From: a virus
Reading direction: 5' to 3' (one strand)
Virus record (IMG/VR): IMGVR_UViG_3300036859_000306
Location: 1 to 32,641 of that record
Length of the DNA stretch: 32,641 bases
The translations under genes and the position numbers were made by a program. The notes below the pieces were generated by a model. That model was not told where the DNA came from and made no database searches. It worked only from the letters and a program-made list of their open reading frames with translations. Positions 14,214 through 22,059 of this stretch are shown here, one piece after another. Positions within the stretch are counted from its first letter, which is position 1, and each line of letters opens with the position of its first letter.

Positions 14214-14477
14214 TTACTTGTCTCGTACGAGGACGTACACGATGGCTCGGGCAACAGGCGTCGCGTGTGGTTCATACAGGGTCTCGCCCGTATCTGAGAA
14301 TCCCCATTCACGGATGGAGTCGGTAGCGAGCATGTGCATGAAGCCTCGTTCGGCGCGTAGCCCAGCTTCTTCTGGGGTGGCCCCCAGGTTCTCTACCCAG
14401 TGGTCGCGGATGGTCGCCACGATCTGCTCGGAGGTCATGAACTCTCCGGGGGGTGGTGGCAGGTCCCTCCGGTTCAT
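14214..14477 (-). CDS. Hypothetical protein
   Basis: 87 residues. ATGA overlap with the gene upstream. It contains FMTSEQIVATIRDHWVENLG and ends with a possible strand (ARAIVYVLVRDK). No known family; small helical domain. Confidence 0.6.
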   Translation of the reverse strand: MNRRDLPPPPGEFMTSEQIVATIRDHWVENLGATPEEAGLRAERGFMHMLATDSIREWGFSDTGETLYEPHATPVARAIVYVLVRDK

Positions 14478-14650
14478 ACCCGCACCACTTCGCCCCAGGA
14501 ATCATCGGAGTGTGGGCAGAACCCGAAGCCGGTTGGTCGTTTATCCCAAGGGCCGACCCAATGACCCATATCCAAAGCCTCCGAACACCGCACTAGCTCC
14601 CACTCCTCGTAGACATGGGTATACGAACTGGTGCTTGTCCTGATGTTCAT
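14474..14650 (-). CDS. 58-residue hypothetical protein
   Basis: ATG 14650 overlaps the upstream stop (ATGA) and the stop overlaps the next ATG. Trp/Gly-rich (MGHWVGPWDKRPTGFGFCPHSDDSW). It is below common length cut-offs but fits the operon pattern exactly. Function unknown. Confidence 0.55.
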   Translation of the reverse strand: MNIRTSTSSYTHVYEEWELVRCSEALDMGHWVGPWDKRPTGFGFCPHSDDSWGEVVRV

Positions 14651-14850
14651 GTCAACGACGCTAGGGTGGCTGTCCAGGGCTGGTACGCCTCATCGGCGCA
14701 GGCCTGGCATAGCCCGTGTTCATCGGAGGCGGGGCGACCACTGAACGGGTCGTCCTCATAGGCCTGCTCATGGCAAGAGCATCGACACAGGCCCCAGCGT
14801 TGGGGGTCGGTGAAGGTGGGCATGCGGCTGGGGAAAGCGTAGGGAACCAT
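14647..14850 (-). CDS. Small zinc-binding protein
   Basis: 67 residues from ATG 14850 (TGATG overlap). It has LCRCSCHEQAYED and HGLCQACADEAY, a set of five cysteines and two histidines that suits one or two zinc ions. No family recognised. The same frame runs further upstream but that part overlaps other genes. Confidence 0.6.
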   Translation of the reverse strand: MVPYAFPSRMPTFTDPQRWGLCRCSCHEQAYEDDPFSGRPASDEHGLCQACADEAYQPWTATLASLT

Positions 14851-14987
14851 CAGTCGGCTTGTTCCCGCCCAGTGGTGTGCTGGCCTAACCGCACTCGGTA
14901 CCCTAAGGCAAACATGATGCGGCGATGGAGGGGCCAGCCATACAGCCGGCCGAAAGCCCAAGCGAATCGGATAGTTCGATACTTCAT
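14850..14987 (-). CDS. Small basic protein
   Basis: 45 residues from ATG 14987 (TGATG overlap on both sides). The sequence begins MKYRTIRFAWAFGRLYGW and is rich in Arg and aromatic residues; it might be amphipathic. Function unknown. Confidence 0.5.
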   Translation of the reverse strand: MKYRTIRFAWAFGRLYGWPLHRRIMFALGYRVRLGQHTTGREQAD

Positions 14988-15190
14988 CAGTCGTCGGCTC
15001 CGTTGAGTAGGGCCAGCTCGGCACACACCGCGAGGTGGTTCGAGAGTACGTACGCATGTACGTCGCGTATGCGGATAAGCTCGCCACATTCGGGACAGAC
15101 CAGCGTTACCGAGTGAGCCTCAGGCAAGACCGAATCGGGGAAGTCCACGTCACCGGGTTCGGGGAGTTCGGGGGGTGTGTCGGGTCCCAT
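14987..15190 (-). CDS. Small zinc-finger protein
   Basis: 67 residues from ATG 15190 (TGATG overlap). N-terminus Pro/acid-rich; then LVCPECGELIRIRDVHAY...HLAVC gives Cys2-His-Cys-like ligands. Role unknown. Confidence 0.6.
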   Translation of the reverse strand: MGPDTPPELPEPGDVDFPDSVLPEAHSVTLVCPECGELIRIRDVHAYVLSNHLAVCAELALLNGADD

Positions 15191-15447
15191 CAGACCCCCA
15201 GCAGTCTTGCGACGAGAGTGAGTGCCCCAACTCCGAAGGAGAGGATGATGCCGGCCACCATCCACTTGAACGACCTGGTAGAAACAGCCTTGCTGATAGC
15301 CTTGCTCTCATCCACGCTCTGGGTCTCCAGTCTCGTCAGGCGTTGGGTTACATCCACCCGGAAGTCAGCGAAGTCGTCGATGAGTTTGTCGAGGTTGGTC
15401 TCGATCCGGACGAATCGGCCCACCGACCCATTGCCCGTGTCACTCAC
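15190..15447 (-). CDS. XhlA-like membrane-anchored coiled-coil protein
   Basis: 85 residues, GTG start within the end of the upstream gene. Residues 12-60 form a coiled coil (IETNLDKLIDDFADF, TQRLTRLETQ), and the end is a single membrane segment (FKWMVAGIILSFGVGAL). This is the layout of XhlA-type holin partners (haemolysin XhlA family). Next to the four-segment membrane gene it probably takes part in lysis. Confidence 0.65.
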   Translation of the reverse strand: MSDTGNGSVGRFVRIETNLDKLIDDFADFRVDVTQRLTRLETQSVDESKAISKAVSTRSFKWMVAGIILSFGVGALTLVARLLGV

Positions 15448-15901
15448 CTGCGATGACCCTTGGGGGAAAGATGGGGATGTGCATACGCAGGGCCCCGAAC
15501 GGATGGAGGACGGCTAGCAAGATCTTGGGTAGCTGGTCCATGAAGATGAACCAGCGGGGCAACACCGTCCCCGAAGCATAGTGGCCTTCGATGACATAGA
15601 AGACCACTGAGTAGGCCGATATGAACAGCAAGACCTGCTGCGGGATCAGTGCCCAGAAAGTGAGACGGTTGACCTGATGGTTCGTCAGCTCGTGCAGAAG
15701 GGTGAGTGTGGCGCATACGGCGGAGGCGAGCATCAGCAGACCGAACGCCTCCGGGTATTTACGGAAGGGGGCGAGTCCGGTTGTGAGCGCAACCTTGTTC
15801 GGGATGAGTACCAATGACACACCCCAGACGAAGTGCAAGATGGTGGCCATCCACAAGATGGGCCGATTCGGCAAGCGCGATAGCGTGGACATGACGCTCA
15901 C
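15440..15901 (-). CDS. Four-segment membrane protein, holin candidate
   Basis: 153 residues from GTG 15901, chosen because AGGAGA lies 7 bases upstream; ATG 15892 is also possible. Hydrophobic segments occur near 15-35 (ILWMATILHFVWGVSLVLI), 50-70 (FGLLMLASAVCATLTLL), 80-103 (LLFISAYSVVFYVI) and 120-138. Short polar loops and a position between the peptidase gene and an XhlA-like gene suggest a holin or lysis regulator. Confidence 0.62.
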   Translation of the reverse strand: MSVMSTLSRLPNRPILWMATILHFVWGVSLVLIPNKVALTTGLAPFRKYPEAFGLLMLASAVCATLTLLHELTNHQVNRLTFWALIPQQVLLFISAYSVVFYVIEGHYASGTVLPRWFIFMDQLPKILLAVLHPFGALRMHIPIFPPRVIAGE

Positions 15902-16101
15902 CCGAACATCTCCTGAAGCTCCTGGTCGATGTGGTCGGGAGGTAGGTCTTTCATCCAGCGGTGGCCGCTGAGGCAACGGTAGAACAGGCAACAGGCATGC
16001 CCCGACTCATCCGAGGAGTGCAAGAAGCGGATATCCACGATCTCCACCGGGTCGTTGCACTCGTAAGCACAGTGGATGTCGGTGATGTAGGGCTCAATCA
16101 C
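15898..16101 (-). CDS. Hypothetical Cys-rich small protein
   Basis: 67 residues, GTG start overlapping the upstream stop. Five cysteines (CAYECND, HACCLFYRCLSGHRW) suggest metal binding or redox activity. It sits inside the lysis region but shows no membrane segment. Confidence 0.6.
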   Translation of the reverse strand: MIEPYITDIHCAYECNDPVEIVDIRFLHSSDESGHACCLFYRCLSGHRWMKDLPPDHIDQELQEMFG

Positions 16102-16289
16102 TTCGGGTTCTTCCAGATGGGGCGGATGATGTCGAAGAAGGCAGCGTCGTCCTGGCTATCCGCCTTACGCTTACGTTGCCGAGCGCGCTTACGCTCTTTG
16201 CGTTCCTTCGGGATGATGATGGAGAGCAGGCGGATGAAGCCGTAGGCGATGAGGGCCAGGAAGAACAAGGGAAAGATGACCTCCCACAT
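16098..16289 (-). CDS. Small membrane protein with basic tail
   Basis: 63 residues from ATG 16289 (TGATG). One strong membrane segment (VIFPLFFLALIAYGFIRLLSIII) at the N-terminus, then a very basic stretch (KERKERKRARQRKRKA). The layout fits a holin, antiholin or spanin-like accessory directly behind the peptidase. Confidence 0.62.
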   Translation of the reverse strand: MWEVIFPLFFLALIAYGFIRLLSIIIPKERKERKRARQRKRKADSQDDAAFFDIIRPIWKNPK

Positions 16290-16699
16290 CACGCACAGGG
16301 TGGTTGGCCGGTCTTGATGGGCGCAGCTTGGACGTGGACGTGGGGGCCAACCGAACCGTTGTAGGGGTGCCAGCCAGTACCAGGAGTCCAGACACGAGAG
16401 TTCAGGTGGTCGATGACGTTGGAGAGCTCTAGCTTGCGGCCGCGGTTGGCCCAGGTCCGCTTCGTAGCCTGGGTTACGGCGGCCTTGGCGATGTCATCGT
16501 TGTGCCTTACAAGCTCAGGGAACAGATCTACAGCATTACCCCAGGAGTGCTGGCTCCAGTAGTTCGTGCCCGAAATCTTGCGGCAGGAATACACCCCACC
16601 GTACTTGATGAGAGCCTCGACACGTACTCTCTGCATGACACGGCATACCCGCTTACAGGCGCGGGTCTGAACGGACGTACTGTTGATTGGGAACGCCAT
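16289..16699 (-). CDS. M15-like peptidase, likely endolysin
   Basis: 136 residues. YWSQHSWGNAVDLF gives the SxHxxGxAxD zinc motif of M15 peptidases and GPHVHVQA gives the last His. The first 40 residues are basic. M15 enzymes cut peptide cross-links of the cell wall. Its place among small membrane genes makes it the best endolysin candidate. It shares the motif block with the tail gene at 19809-19363, so the two may be related. No cell-wall binding domain is seen. Confidence 0.75.
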   Translation of the reverse strand: MAFPINSTSVQTRACKRVCRVMQRVRVEALIKYGGVYSCRKISGTNYWSQHSWGNAVDLFPELVRHNDDIAKAAVTQATKRTWANRGRKLELSNVIDHLNSRVWTPGTGWHPYNGSVGPHVHVQAAPIKTGQPPCA

Positions 16700-16778
16700 C
16701 TACTTCCACCAGACGAGTCGGGGTTCGGATGGGTCCGTATACGTCCAAGAAGCCCTGCCTGGGCGAAAATCGGGGTAT

Positions 16779-16798
16779 AAGGATATGTGCCTATCCTT
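16779..16798. promoter_or_regulatory. Inverted repeat upstream of the endolysin gene
   Basis: AAGGATA (16779-16785) and TATCCTT (16792-16798) with a 6-base spacer, in the 158-base gap 16700-16857, where I see no gene. Could be a weak hairpin or a protein site controlling lysis genes. Confidence 0.4.
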
Positions 16799-16857
16799 TG
16801 TTTGGATCGTCTTCTGAGAAAGGTTCGTTATGGGCCGACCGGGACGTTCTGCCTTGT

Positions 16858-17310
16858 TCATAGACAACGCTCCAGGGTCAGGATGCCAATGTGTGTCGCG
16901 TCGGGGTATGTCTTGGATATGACGCTATTCGGGGGCACTGGCAGGATGTGGGTCTCGATGTTCCGGGCGTCGTCGTAGCTATCCTTTACTAAGGCCGCCT
17001 TCTGGGAAAGGATGGTGTTCAGCTGGTCTATCTGTTCCGACCTCGCAACAGATTCGACGAGGAGGACCGGGAGACAGCCTTCGACCGCTCGGCTAATCGC
17101 AACTTCCTGCCACGGCACATCGGGAGTAGGGGCGGTAGAGCGCCCGGCAAGGAATACCACAATCCCTAGCGTTATGGCGAAACCAATCACCAGGAGGCGG
17201 CGAAACCCGGTACCCGTGTCCGGTTTACCCAGGTCAAGGCTAGCTACGCTGGGTGGTCCAGCGACCATGCGTCCGTCGGGTTGTTCCGTGAACTGCTCAG
17301 ACAAAGACAC
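16858..17310 (-). CDS. Single-pass membrane protein
   Basis: 150 residues. GTG start placed directly after a strong hairpin. A cytoplasmic-type Ser/Gly/Pro N-terminus is followed by a membrane segment (LLVIGFAITLGIVVFLAG, about 39-56) and an external-type C-terminal domain (VEGCLPVLLVESVARSEQ, with two cysteines in all). Topology recalls a spanin or another lysis accessory. No family assigned. Confidence 0.6.
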   Translation of the reverse strand: MSLSEQFTEQPDGRMVAGPPSVASLDLGKPDTGTGFRRLLVIGFAITLGIVVFLAGRSTAPTPDVPWQEVAISRAVEGCLPVLLVESVARSEQIDQLNTILSQKAALVKDSYDDARNIETHILPVPPNSVISKTYPDATHIGILTLERCL

Positions 17311-17334
17311 ACCCCCATCCCGAAGGATGGGGGT
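17311..17334 (-). terminator. Strong hairpin after the fibre-like gene
   Basis: A perfect 10-bp stem (arms 17311-17320 and 17325-17334) closed by a UUCG loop when read on the minus strand. A T-rich run (GTGTCTTTGTCT) follows, so it likely ends the late tail transcript. The next gene's GTG overlaps its foot, hiding any ribosome site. Confidence 0.7.
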
Positions 17335-17362
17335 GCTGTCCAGGGCGAATCCTATCCTGGAG

Positions 17363-17908
17363 CTAGGCGAGCTTCATGCCGTATACGGCAGAATGCGCCT
17401 TCATGATGGTCGCCGTGCCGCTAGACGTGTTCTGCGCCCATTGAAGTGTCAAGGTCCCGGCACTGCCGCCGTTGAGGAATAAGGTTTCGAATTGCCACAA
17501 GCGGGGCGACCCCGCGCTGATCCCTGCGAGAGTAGTGCTCCCAGATGGCGACGCCGTCGAGAGGCTGAATGCGCTGACGGAAGCATCGCTGGCGTTGAGG
17601 TATTGGAGAGAGCTATGGTGGAGAGTACCGCTCGGGAACGTCCACTGGATCTTCATGTCACCCGCAGCTGCGGCATCCACGACGAAGTCCCAGTGGCAAC
17701 GCCATATCTCGTTGGCCGCGACGGTTACGAGCAGGTCGTTGTCGTCCTGGAAGGTCGTGTTGCTGGTCAGCGATTCGTCGGCGGTCTTCCGAGAGATGAG
17801 GTGCCATGTCGCCTTGAGCTGGTCGCGGATATGGGTATCCGCAATCGACTCGGTGACGAACTCGCCAGCGGTCCAATCGCGGGGTGGTTCTGTCCAGGTG
17901 GTAGTCAC
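17363..17908 (-). CDS. Fibre- or tail-tip-associated structural protein
   Basis: 181 residues. It starts MTTTWTEPPRDWTAGEFV and has TESIADTHIRDQLKATW, a helical N-terminal pattern seen in many phage structural proteins of the tail-tip or fibre region. The rest is beta-rich (LLVTVAANEIWRCHW, GTLTLQWAQN) and may form a jelly-roll. Function probably in host contact. Confidence 0.7.
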   Translation of the reverse strand: MTTTWTEPPRDWTAGEFVTESIADTHIRDQLKATWHLISRKTADESLTSNTTFQDDNDLLVTVAANEIWRCHWDFVVDAAAAGDMKIQWTFPSGTLHHSSLQYLNASDASVSAFSLSTASPSGSTTLAGISAGSPRLWQFETLFLNGGSAGTLTLQWAQNTSSGTATIMKAHSAVYGMKLA

Positions 17909-17917
17909 ATTGGTCTC

Positions 17918-19156
17918 CTATCCGCTCACAAGTGAAGTAGTTGTGCCGAGCTCCGACTTACCGGCTACCTCGAGTTGCCACTGTCCCTGTTGAAGCGCGG
18001 TCGAAGACAGATTCCAGGTGATGCGCCAGTGGCCGGCGTCGTTATCTATCTGGATACCTTCGATGAAGCTGGGCTGTGAGATCTCATCTCCCGCAGGTCG
18101 CTTCCGCACGAGGATGCGGTCGTGGATGTCCTTATTCAGGATGCGCGGCCACTGCGTGTCGTCGAGACTCCCGTTGTCGATCGCCAGTGCCGCGATACGT
18201 TGCTCGGGGTTCGCGTACTTCGAGACAAGGAACTCCGCCCGGTCGAGCATGTCGCCGGTCGTGGTAAGAAGCGTCGAGACGGGGAGTGTCCGCGGCCGGG
18301 TCCCGACTGGACCGCCGAACTGGCCCTGGCTGGTTAAGTCTTCCGCGATTTGGTCCGCGAGCGATGGCGCGGTGACTACGACTCGGTTCCAGATCGTCTG
18401 GTCGTCGTAGGATGGGGTAACCGAGGCATACCGCTTCTCGCTGAGGTCGTCTCCCCAGACATCGTTGGTCTCGTCCAGCAGCGTCACATGGAAGCGGTCA
18501 TGGAATGTCGCCACGCCATCGGTAGCGATGAAGAACTGGCCTGACTCACTTGCCGCCATGTCCTGGATGTGGGCGAGGACGTTCGCATCTACGAGCGTTG
18601 CAGCCTGAACGCTGGACTGCCCCACGTCGATGTCCATAAGGTCTGAGGGCCAGTTGATGGCATCTAATAGGGCCTCGATCCGGGCACCCGTCGTCTCGAC
18701 TCCTCGCGTCGTGGTGACGGTTGCCAGGTTCAGTACCTTCATCCCATCAGCGGCAACGAATCGGATGAGGTCTCTACCCTGCCGGTGGGCTCCCTCCCAA
18801 GACGGCACCCAACTTTCAACGAAACCGGTAAACAGGGGGTAGGTGACGGCCGAGAACGTCGCCTCGATCTTGAGCGGGGCCATCGGCCGGATGTCGGGGT
18901 AGAAGCTACTCGATGTATTCGACGGCGTTAGCTCGCCGTCCTGGTTGATGAGCGTTCCCGATGCGGTCCCGGTCTCGTTTCGGTCAAGCTCGTGTTGCTT
19001 CCCACGGCGGATAGAGAAGTCCAATACGCGAGACGTGACCGCCTCATAACCGAAGGTCGCTAGCTGTGTAGTCGTACCTAGTTCCGAGAATCCGGCTACG
19101 CCGAGTTGCCAACCTTCGAGTCGGCCGATAGAAACGGTCAGCGTCGGAAGGGTCAA
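17918..19156 (-). CDS. Minor tail protein (tail tip)
   Basis: 412 residues, TTG start overlapping the preceding stop as TTGA. The chain is beta-rich with blocks such as [18 protein letters not shown] and [16 protein letters not shown] that recur in actinophage minor tail proteins. A 20-residue block with WQL-VAG-SELGTTT appears at residues 16-35 and again at 393-412. This duplicate is odd and may form paired strands between subunits. Probably forms the baseplate hub or tip. Confidence 0.78.
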   Translation of the reverse strand: MTLPTLTVSIGRLEGWQLGVAGFSELGTTTQLATFGYEAVTSRVLDFSIRRGKQHELDRNETGTASGTLINQDGELTPSNTSSSFYPDIRPMAPLKIEATFSAVTYPLFTGFVESWVPSWEGAHRQGRDLIRFVAADGMKVLNLATVTTTRGVETTGARIEALLDAINWPSDLMDIDVGQSSVQAATLVDANVLAHIQDMAASESGQFFIATDGVATFHDRFHVTLLDETNDVWGDDLSEKRYASVTPSYDDQTIWNRVVVTAPSLADQIAEDLTSQGQFGGPVGTRPRTLPVSTLLTTTGDMLDRAEFLVSKYANPEQRIAALAIDNGSLDDTQWPRILNKDIHDRILVRKRPAGDEISQPSFIEGIQIDNDAGHWRITWNLSSTALQQGQWQLEVAGKSELGTTTSLVSG

Positions 19157-19353
19157 GCCCGCCCACCGAAGATGTCGGAGTTACGGGAGCCGGTGCGGAT
19201 GAGCTCGCGCCGGATGGCATCGATCAGGTCGCGGTCAATCTCGGGCCGGGCCGCGGTCTCAGGGACCGCACGAGGCGGGGGGCCAGCTGGCACCCGGATT
19301 TCGTACTCGATGACGACGCGGCGAACTTCACTGATAGGGATTTCCTCGGGCAT
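19153..19353 (-). CDS. Small tail-region protein
   Basis: 66 residues. AGGAG precedes ATG 19353. It has a strand block [15 protein letters not shown], a Pro-rich linker, then an amphipathic helix ([16 protein letters not shown]). The block resembles VEIEYRYIG at the end of the tape measure and VVVEVEYKRVGG in the peptidase gene. Perhaps a connector between tape measure and tail tip. Confidence 0.66.
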   Translation of the reverse strand: MPEEIPISEVRRVVIEYEIRVPAGPPPRAVPETAARPEIDRDLIDAIRRELIRTGSRNSDIFGGRA

Positions 19354-19362
19354 GTGTGACTC

Positions 19363-19809
19363 CTAGAGTGGGTGTCCCGGGGGCGTACCGCCCCAGGCTG
19401 GCAGGAAATCCACGTGGACATGGTTGAGGTGGTTGCCGAGTGGTGAGGGGAAATAGGGATCAGCTAGCAGGTGCGCGATGTCCAGTCCCCCACGGTTCGC
19501 GTTCAGGAAGAACGCTATCTGCCGGTGCTTCTCGCCCGAGCTCATGAAGTCCACGGCATTCCCGTAGGCGTGCTGGGACCATGTATGCGTCTCTGCGATG
19601 AACCGCACTGCCGTCACGCCGATAGGCATTGAGCCGAACGCTGCGAACACCACACCGATGCACCGTGCTGCGGCCGGTGTGGCTCCGCCTACGCGCTTGT
19701 ACTCGACCTCAACGACGACTCTGGTAGTGGCTCCATCGTATTGCTCTAGCCCTCGAGCGACTTCCTTGACGAGGGTTGTGCCTGTCTCTCGGACATTCAG
19801 GCCGCTCAT
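19363..19809 (-). CDS. M15-like tail peptidase
   Basis: 148 residues, ATGA overlap with the tape measure. TWSQHAYGNAVDF gives SxHxxGxAxD and HLNHVHVDF the final His pair. The N-terminus has VVVEVEYKRVGG, like the end of the tape measure. Being inside the tail operon it is likely carried in the virion and used to open the cell wall at DNA entry, while the gene at 16699-16289 would act at lysis. Confidence 0.72.
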   Translation of the reverse strand: MSGLNVRETGTTLVKEVARGLEQYDGATTRVVVEVEYKRVGGATPAAARCIGVVFAAFGSMPIGVTAVRFIAETHTWSQHAYGNAVDFMSSGEKHRQIAFFLNANRGGLDIAHLLADPYFPSPLGNHLNHVHVDFLPAWGGTPPGHPL

Positions 19810-21341
19810 CGCTGCTGGGCGCTACCGGCCATCCCTGGTTTGGAGGGATCGAACCCAATGTAGCGGTACTCGATCTCAACGGTGTGCTTCGTGTTGCCTC
19901 TATCGAGCTTGTCGAGGGCGGCGCCGATCTTCTCGAGCGAAGCATTCTGGTCATCGGTGAACTTGGTCGAATCCTTCCACGCCTGCTGAGCCCTGCGTTG
20001 CTGTGTCTCGGTTAAGTCGGCGAAAATCCTGACCCAGTCGGGTCCCTGTTTGGATATGAACTCTACATATCTCGGATTGACCCAATCCTCACGGGCAATC
20101 TCACGGAGCGCTCCCGCCGTCTCTCGGGCCTCCCGGCGCATCGCTCGGTGAGCTTTGATGAAATCGCGCTCGGTGACACCACTTTCAGTAGTGAGGTCTT
20201 CGAGTGCGAGGATTGTATCCGCTAGTGCGTCTCCGATATCACGTGACCAGTCCTTCATCTCCTTAGTAGTCATATTGGCGAACCCGCGGACATCCTTGCC
20301 AGCGTCCTCGAACCGTGCGGCGGCCAGGATTCCGAAGTGATCCACATTGTCACCGAGATTCGTAATACCACTCGCAGCCAAGTCAGCGGTCTGCTTCATT
20401 TCTGATAGGAGCGGTAAACCGTTACGGCGGATGTTCTCCCCACTCGTATTGACTGCGTCACCGACGGCCTGGATACCTACGCCCAGGCCCTTGAACGCCT
20501 CACCGATAACCGGGATGTCGGTATACGTCGCAGCATCGAAGGCATCCGCAATCGCACTACCAACTGCTTCGACGACCGGGATAAGATCGATGATGATGTC
20601 GGTCAGACCCTGGAGTGCCGGGAGGATGGCCTGCCCAACCACTTCGGCAAGTTCTTCGAACTGGGCACCGAGAACTCGCCAGGGTTCGGCCTCGGCCCGC
20701 TCAGCCGCGAATCCCTGAGCCCGTCCCAACTTGTCCAGGACGTTCGTGAACGTCTCACTCTTGGTACTGCCGACCTCGATAGCACCGATGTAACGTGCCA
20801 GTGCGCCCGTGTTGCCGGTCGCGGCCTTACCTGCGGCCTTGAATGCTGCATCGAGATCGATACCCAGCTTGGCCGATAGATCGACCACCAGCGGCGTAAG
20901 GTCCATGACCTGCTTGCCAGTGAGATCGAACTGACCCAGGAGAGCCTGACCCGAGATGATGGCTTCATCATCGACGCCGGTTAGGTCTCGCAGGGCGTCG
21001 GCCTGTCGCTCGAACGCTGCGACAGATGAGTCCGATAAAGCCTCGTTGTTCTTGAATGTGTTCTGGAGTTTGAGATGCGCCTCATTGGCTTCGATCGCGG
21101 CTTTGACTGAGAGGGCAGCACCCGCCACCGCCGCTACGCCTACTCCGAGCAATGCCGCCTGAGCCAGGCCGGCGAACTTCGAAGTAGCTGCACCCATGGT
21201 GTTCGTGCCGGCTACGGTTGAAGCTTGCGCCGACTTCAGCTCGGCCTGATACTTCGCCGTATCGAGCTCGAGCCGAACAATCGCTTGACCAATCGCGCCG
21301 CCGATGCCAGCGGCACCGAGGAGGGAACCAAGGTCAGCCAT
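19806..21341 (-). CDS. Tape measure protein
   Basis: 511 residues. It follows the chaperone pair and overlaps its second part. Gly/Ala-rich N-terminus, hydrophobic segment about 60-82 (ALLGVGVAAVAGAALSV), long helices, a second hydrophobic part about 243-270 (IIIDLIPVVEAVGSAI) and a charged end. At about 0.15 nm per residue it would predict a tail of near 75-80 nm. It ends with TVEIEYRYIGFDP. Position and composition are typical. Confidence 0.88.
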   Translation of the reverse strand: MADLGSLLGAAGIGGAIGQAIVRLELDTAKYQAELKSAQASTVAGTNTMGAATSKFAGLAQAALLGVGVAAVAGAALSVKAAIEANEAHLKLQNTFKNNEALSDSSVAAFERQADALRDLTGVDDEAIISGQALLGQFDLTGKQVMDLTPLVVDLSAKLGIDLDAAFKAAGKAATGNTGALARYIGAIEVGSTKSETFTNVLDKLGRAQGFAAERAEAEPWRVLGAQFEELAEVVGQAILPALQGLTDIIIDLIPVVEAVGSAIADAFDAATYTDIPVIGEAFKGLGVGIQAVGDAVNTSGENIRRNGLPLLSEMKQTADLAASGITNLGDNVDHFGILAAARFEDAGKDVRGFANMTTKEMKDWSRDIGDALADTILALEDLTTESGVTERDFIKAHRAMRREARETAGALREIAREDWVNPRYVEFISKQGPDWVRIFADLTETQQRRAQQAWKDSTKFTDDQNASLEKIGAALDKLDRGNTKHTVEIEYRYIGFDPSKPGMAGSAQQR

Positions 21342-21573
21342 TGGCTAGCGCCCTTATCTTCTCGCCTGCGGCCTTGGTGGCCTCAACGGCATCCTGGTGG
21401 TCGTCATCAGGCTCGTCCTCAGCCAGCGTGACAAGCAGCGCGGCTCGCAGATTATGGGCGAGCACATCGTCAATGGGCTCGAGGGCGGCAGCCGGGTCAC
21501 GGCCCCAGCGCTCCTCGATACGGGCAAATGCCTTCCCGGCATTCGAAGACGCGAAAGCGGCGAGCATCCTCAC
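21334..21573 (-). CDS. Tail assembly chaperone, downstream frame (gpT-like)
   Basis: 79 residues if read alone from GTG 21573; ATG 21567 is also possible. The chain is helical and acidic (LVTLAEDEPDDDHQDAVE). It lies in the -1 frame relative to the upstream chaperone and has no stop back to the slippery site at 21588-21594. It is therefore better read as the C-terminal part of a frameshift fusion of 201 residues, as with lambda gpG-gpT. Confidence 0.7.
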   Translation of the reverse strand: MRMLAAFASSNAGKAFARIEERWGRDPAAALEPIDDVLAHNLRAALLVTLAEDEPDDDHQDAVEATKAAGEKIRALANG

Positions 21574-21938
21574 TGAGGGCTCGCCGCTAAAGGGGCTGTA
21601 CGTGTCGCCAGTTCTACGATACGGTCATAGTCCTCCTGGGAGAATTCGCCAGCATCAACGGTACTCAGCGCGACGGGCTCGCCCTCGATGGCGACGACAG
21701 AGCGGGCGACGATTTCATCCTGGAACCGCGCCATGTGGGCGGCGTCTTCATTGGACACCGCCGGGGCATCACCGTTCGTCGATGCCGCCGACTTCACTAG
21801 GTGATCGAGCACCGGAAGGGGAACGCCGCCAGCCAGGATGCAGTCGCGGATACGGGGGCGACGGATGGTGACGTTGAGCCCAGAGGGCAGGGTCTCATCG
21901 AAACGATTGCGGGAGCGCAAGAGCTCCAGGGGGTCCAT
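21570..21938 (-). CDS. Tail assembly chaperone, upstream frame (gpG-like)
   Basis: 122 residues from ATG 21938, with GGAAGGAG upstream; longer frames to 22070 lie antisense to the moron and are rejected. MDPLELLRSRNRFDETLPSGL and NVTIRRPRIRDCILAG resemble the first chaperone of many siphoviruses, placed between tail tube and tape measure. The last codons contain a -1 slippery heptamer. Confidence 0.78.
   Translation of the reverse strand: MDPLELLRSRNRFDETLPSGLNVTIRRPRIRDCILAGGVPLPVLDHLVKSAASTNGDAPAVSNEDAAHMARFQDEIVARSVVAIEGEPVALSTVDAGEFSQEDYDRIVELATRTAPLAASPQ
21588..21594 (-). other. -1 ribosomal frameshift site
   Basis: CCCTTTA lies in frame as C CCT TTA, the X XXY YYZ form, five codons before the stop of the upstream chaperone. 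Slipping by -1 joins the frames without a stop, giving a 117+84 residue fusion. Confidence 0.72.
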
Positions 21939-21976
21939 GAGTCTCCTTCCTACCCGAGAAGGTGATGAGAAACACC

Positions 21977-22004
21977 TTGCATTCGGGCTGGGGTCAGGTA
22001 GAGT
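21977..22004 (+). promoter_or_regulatory. Promoter of the moron gene
   Basis: TTGCAT (21977-21982), 16-base spacer, TAGAGT (21999-22004) on the plus strand, 55 bases before the start codon. Its direction is opposite to the surrounding operon. Confidence 0.5.
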
Positions 22005-22059
22005 GGTCTTAGGAACGGGTGGGCGGCCATGGGGCCGCAGAGAGGAACGGGTGAGGACC

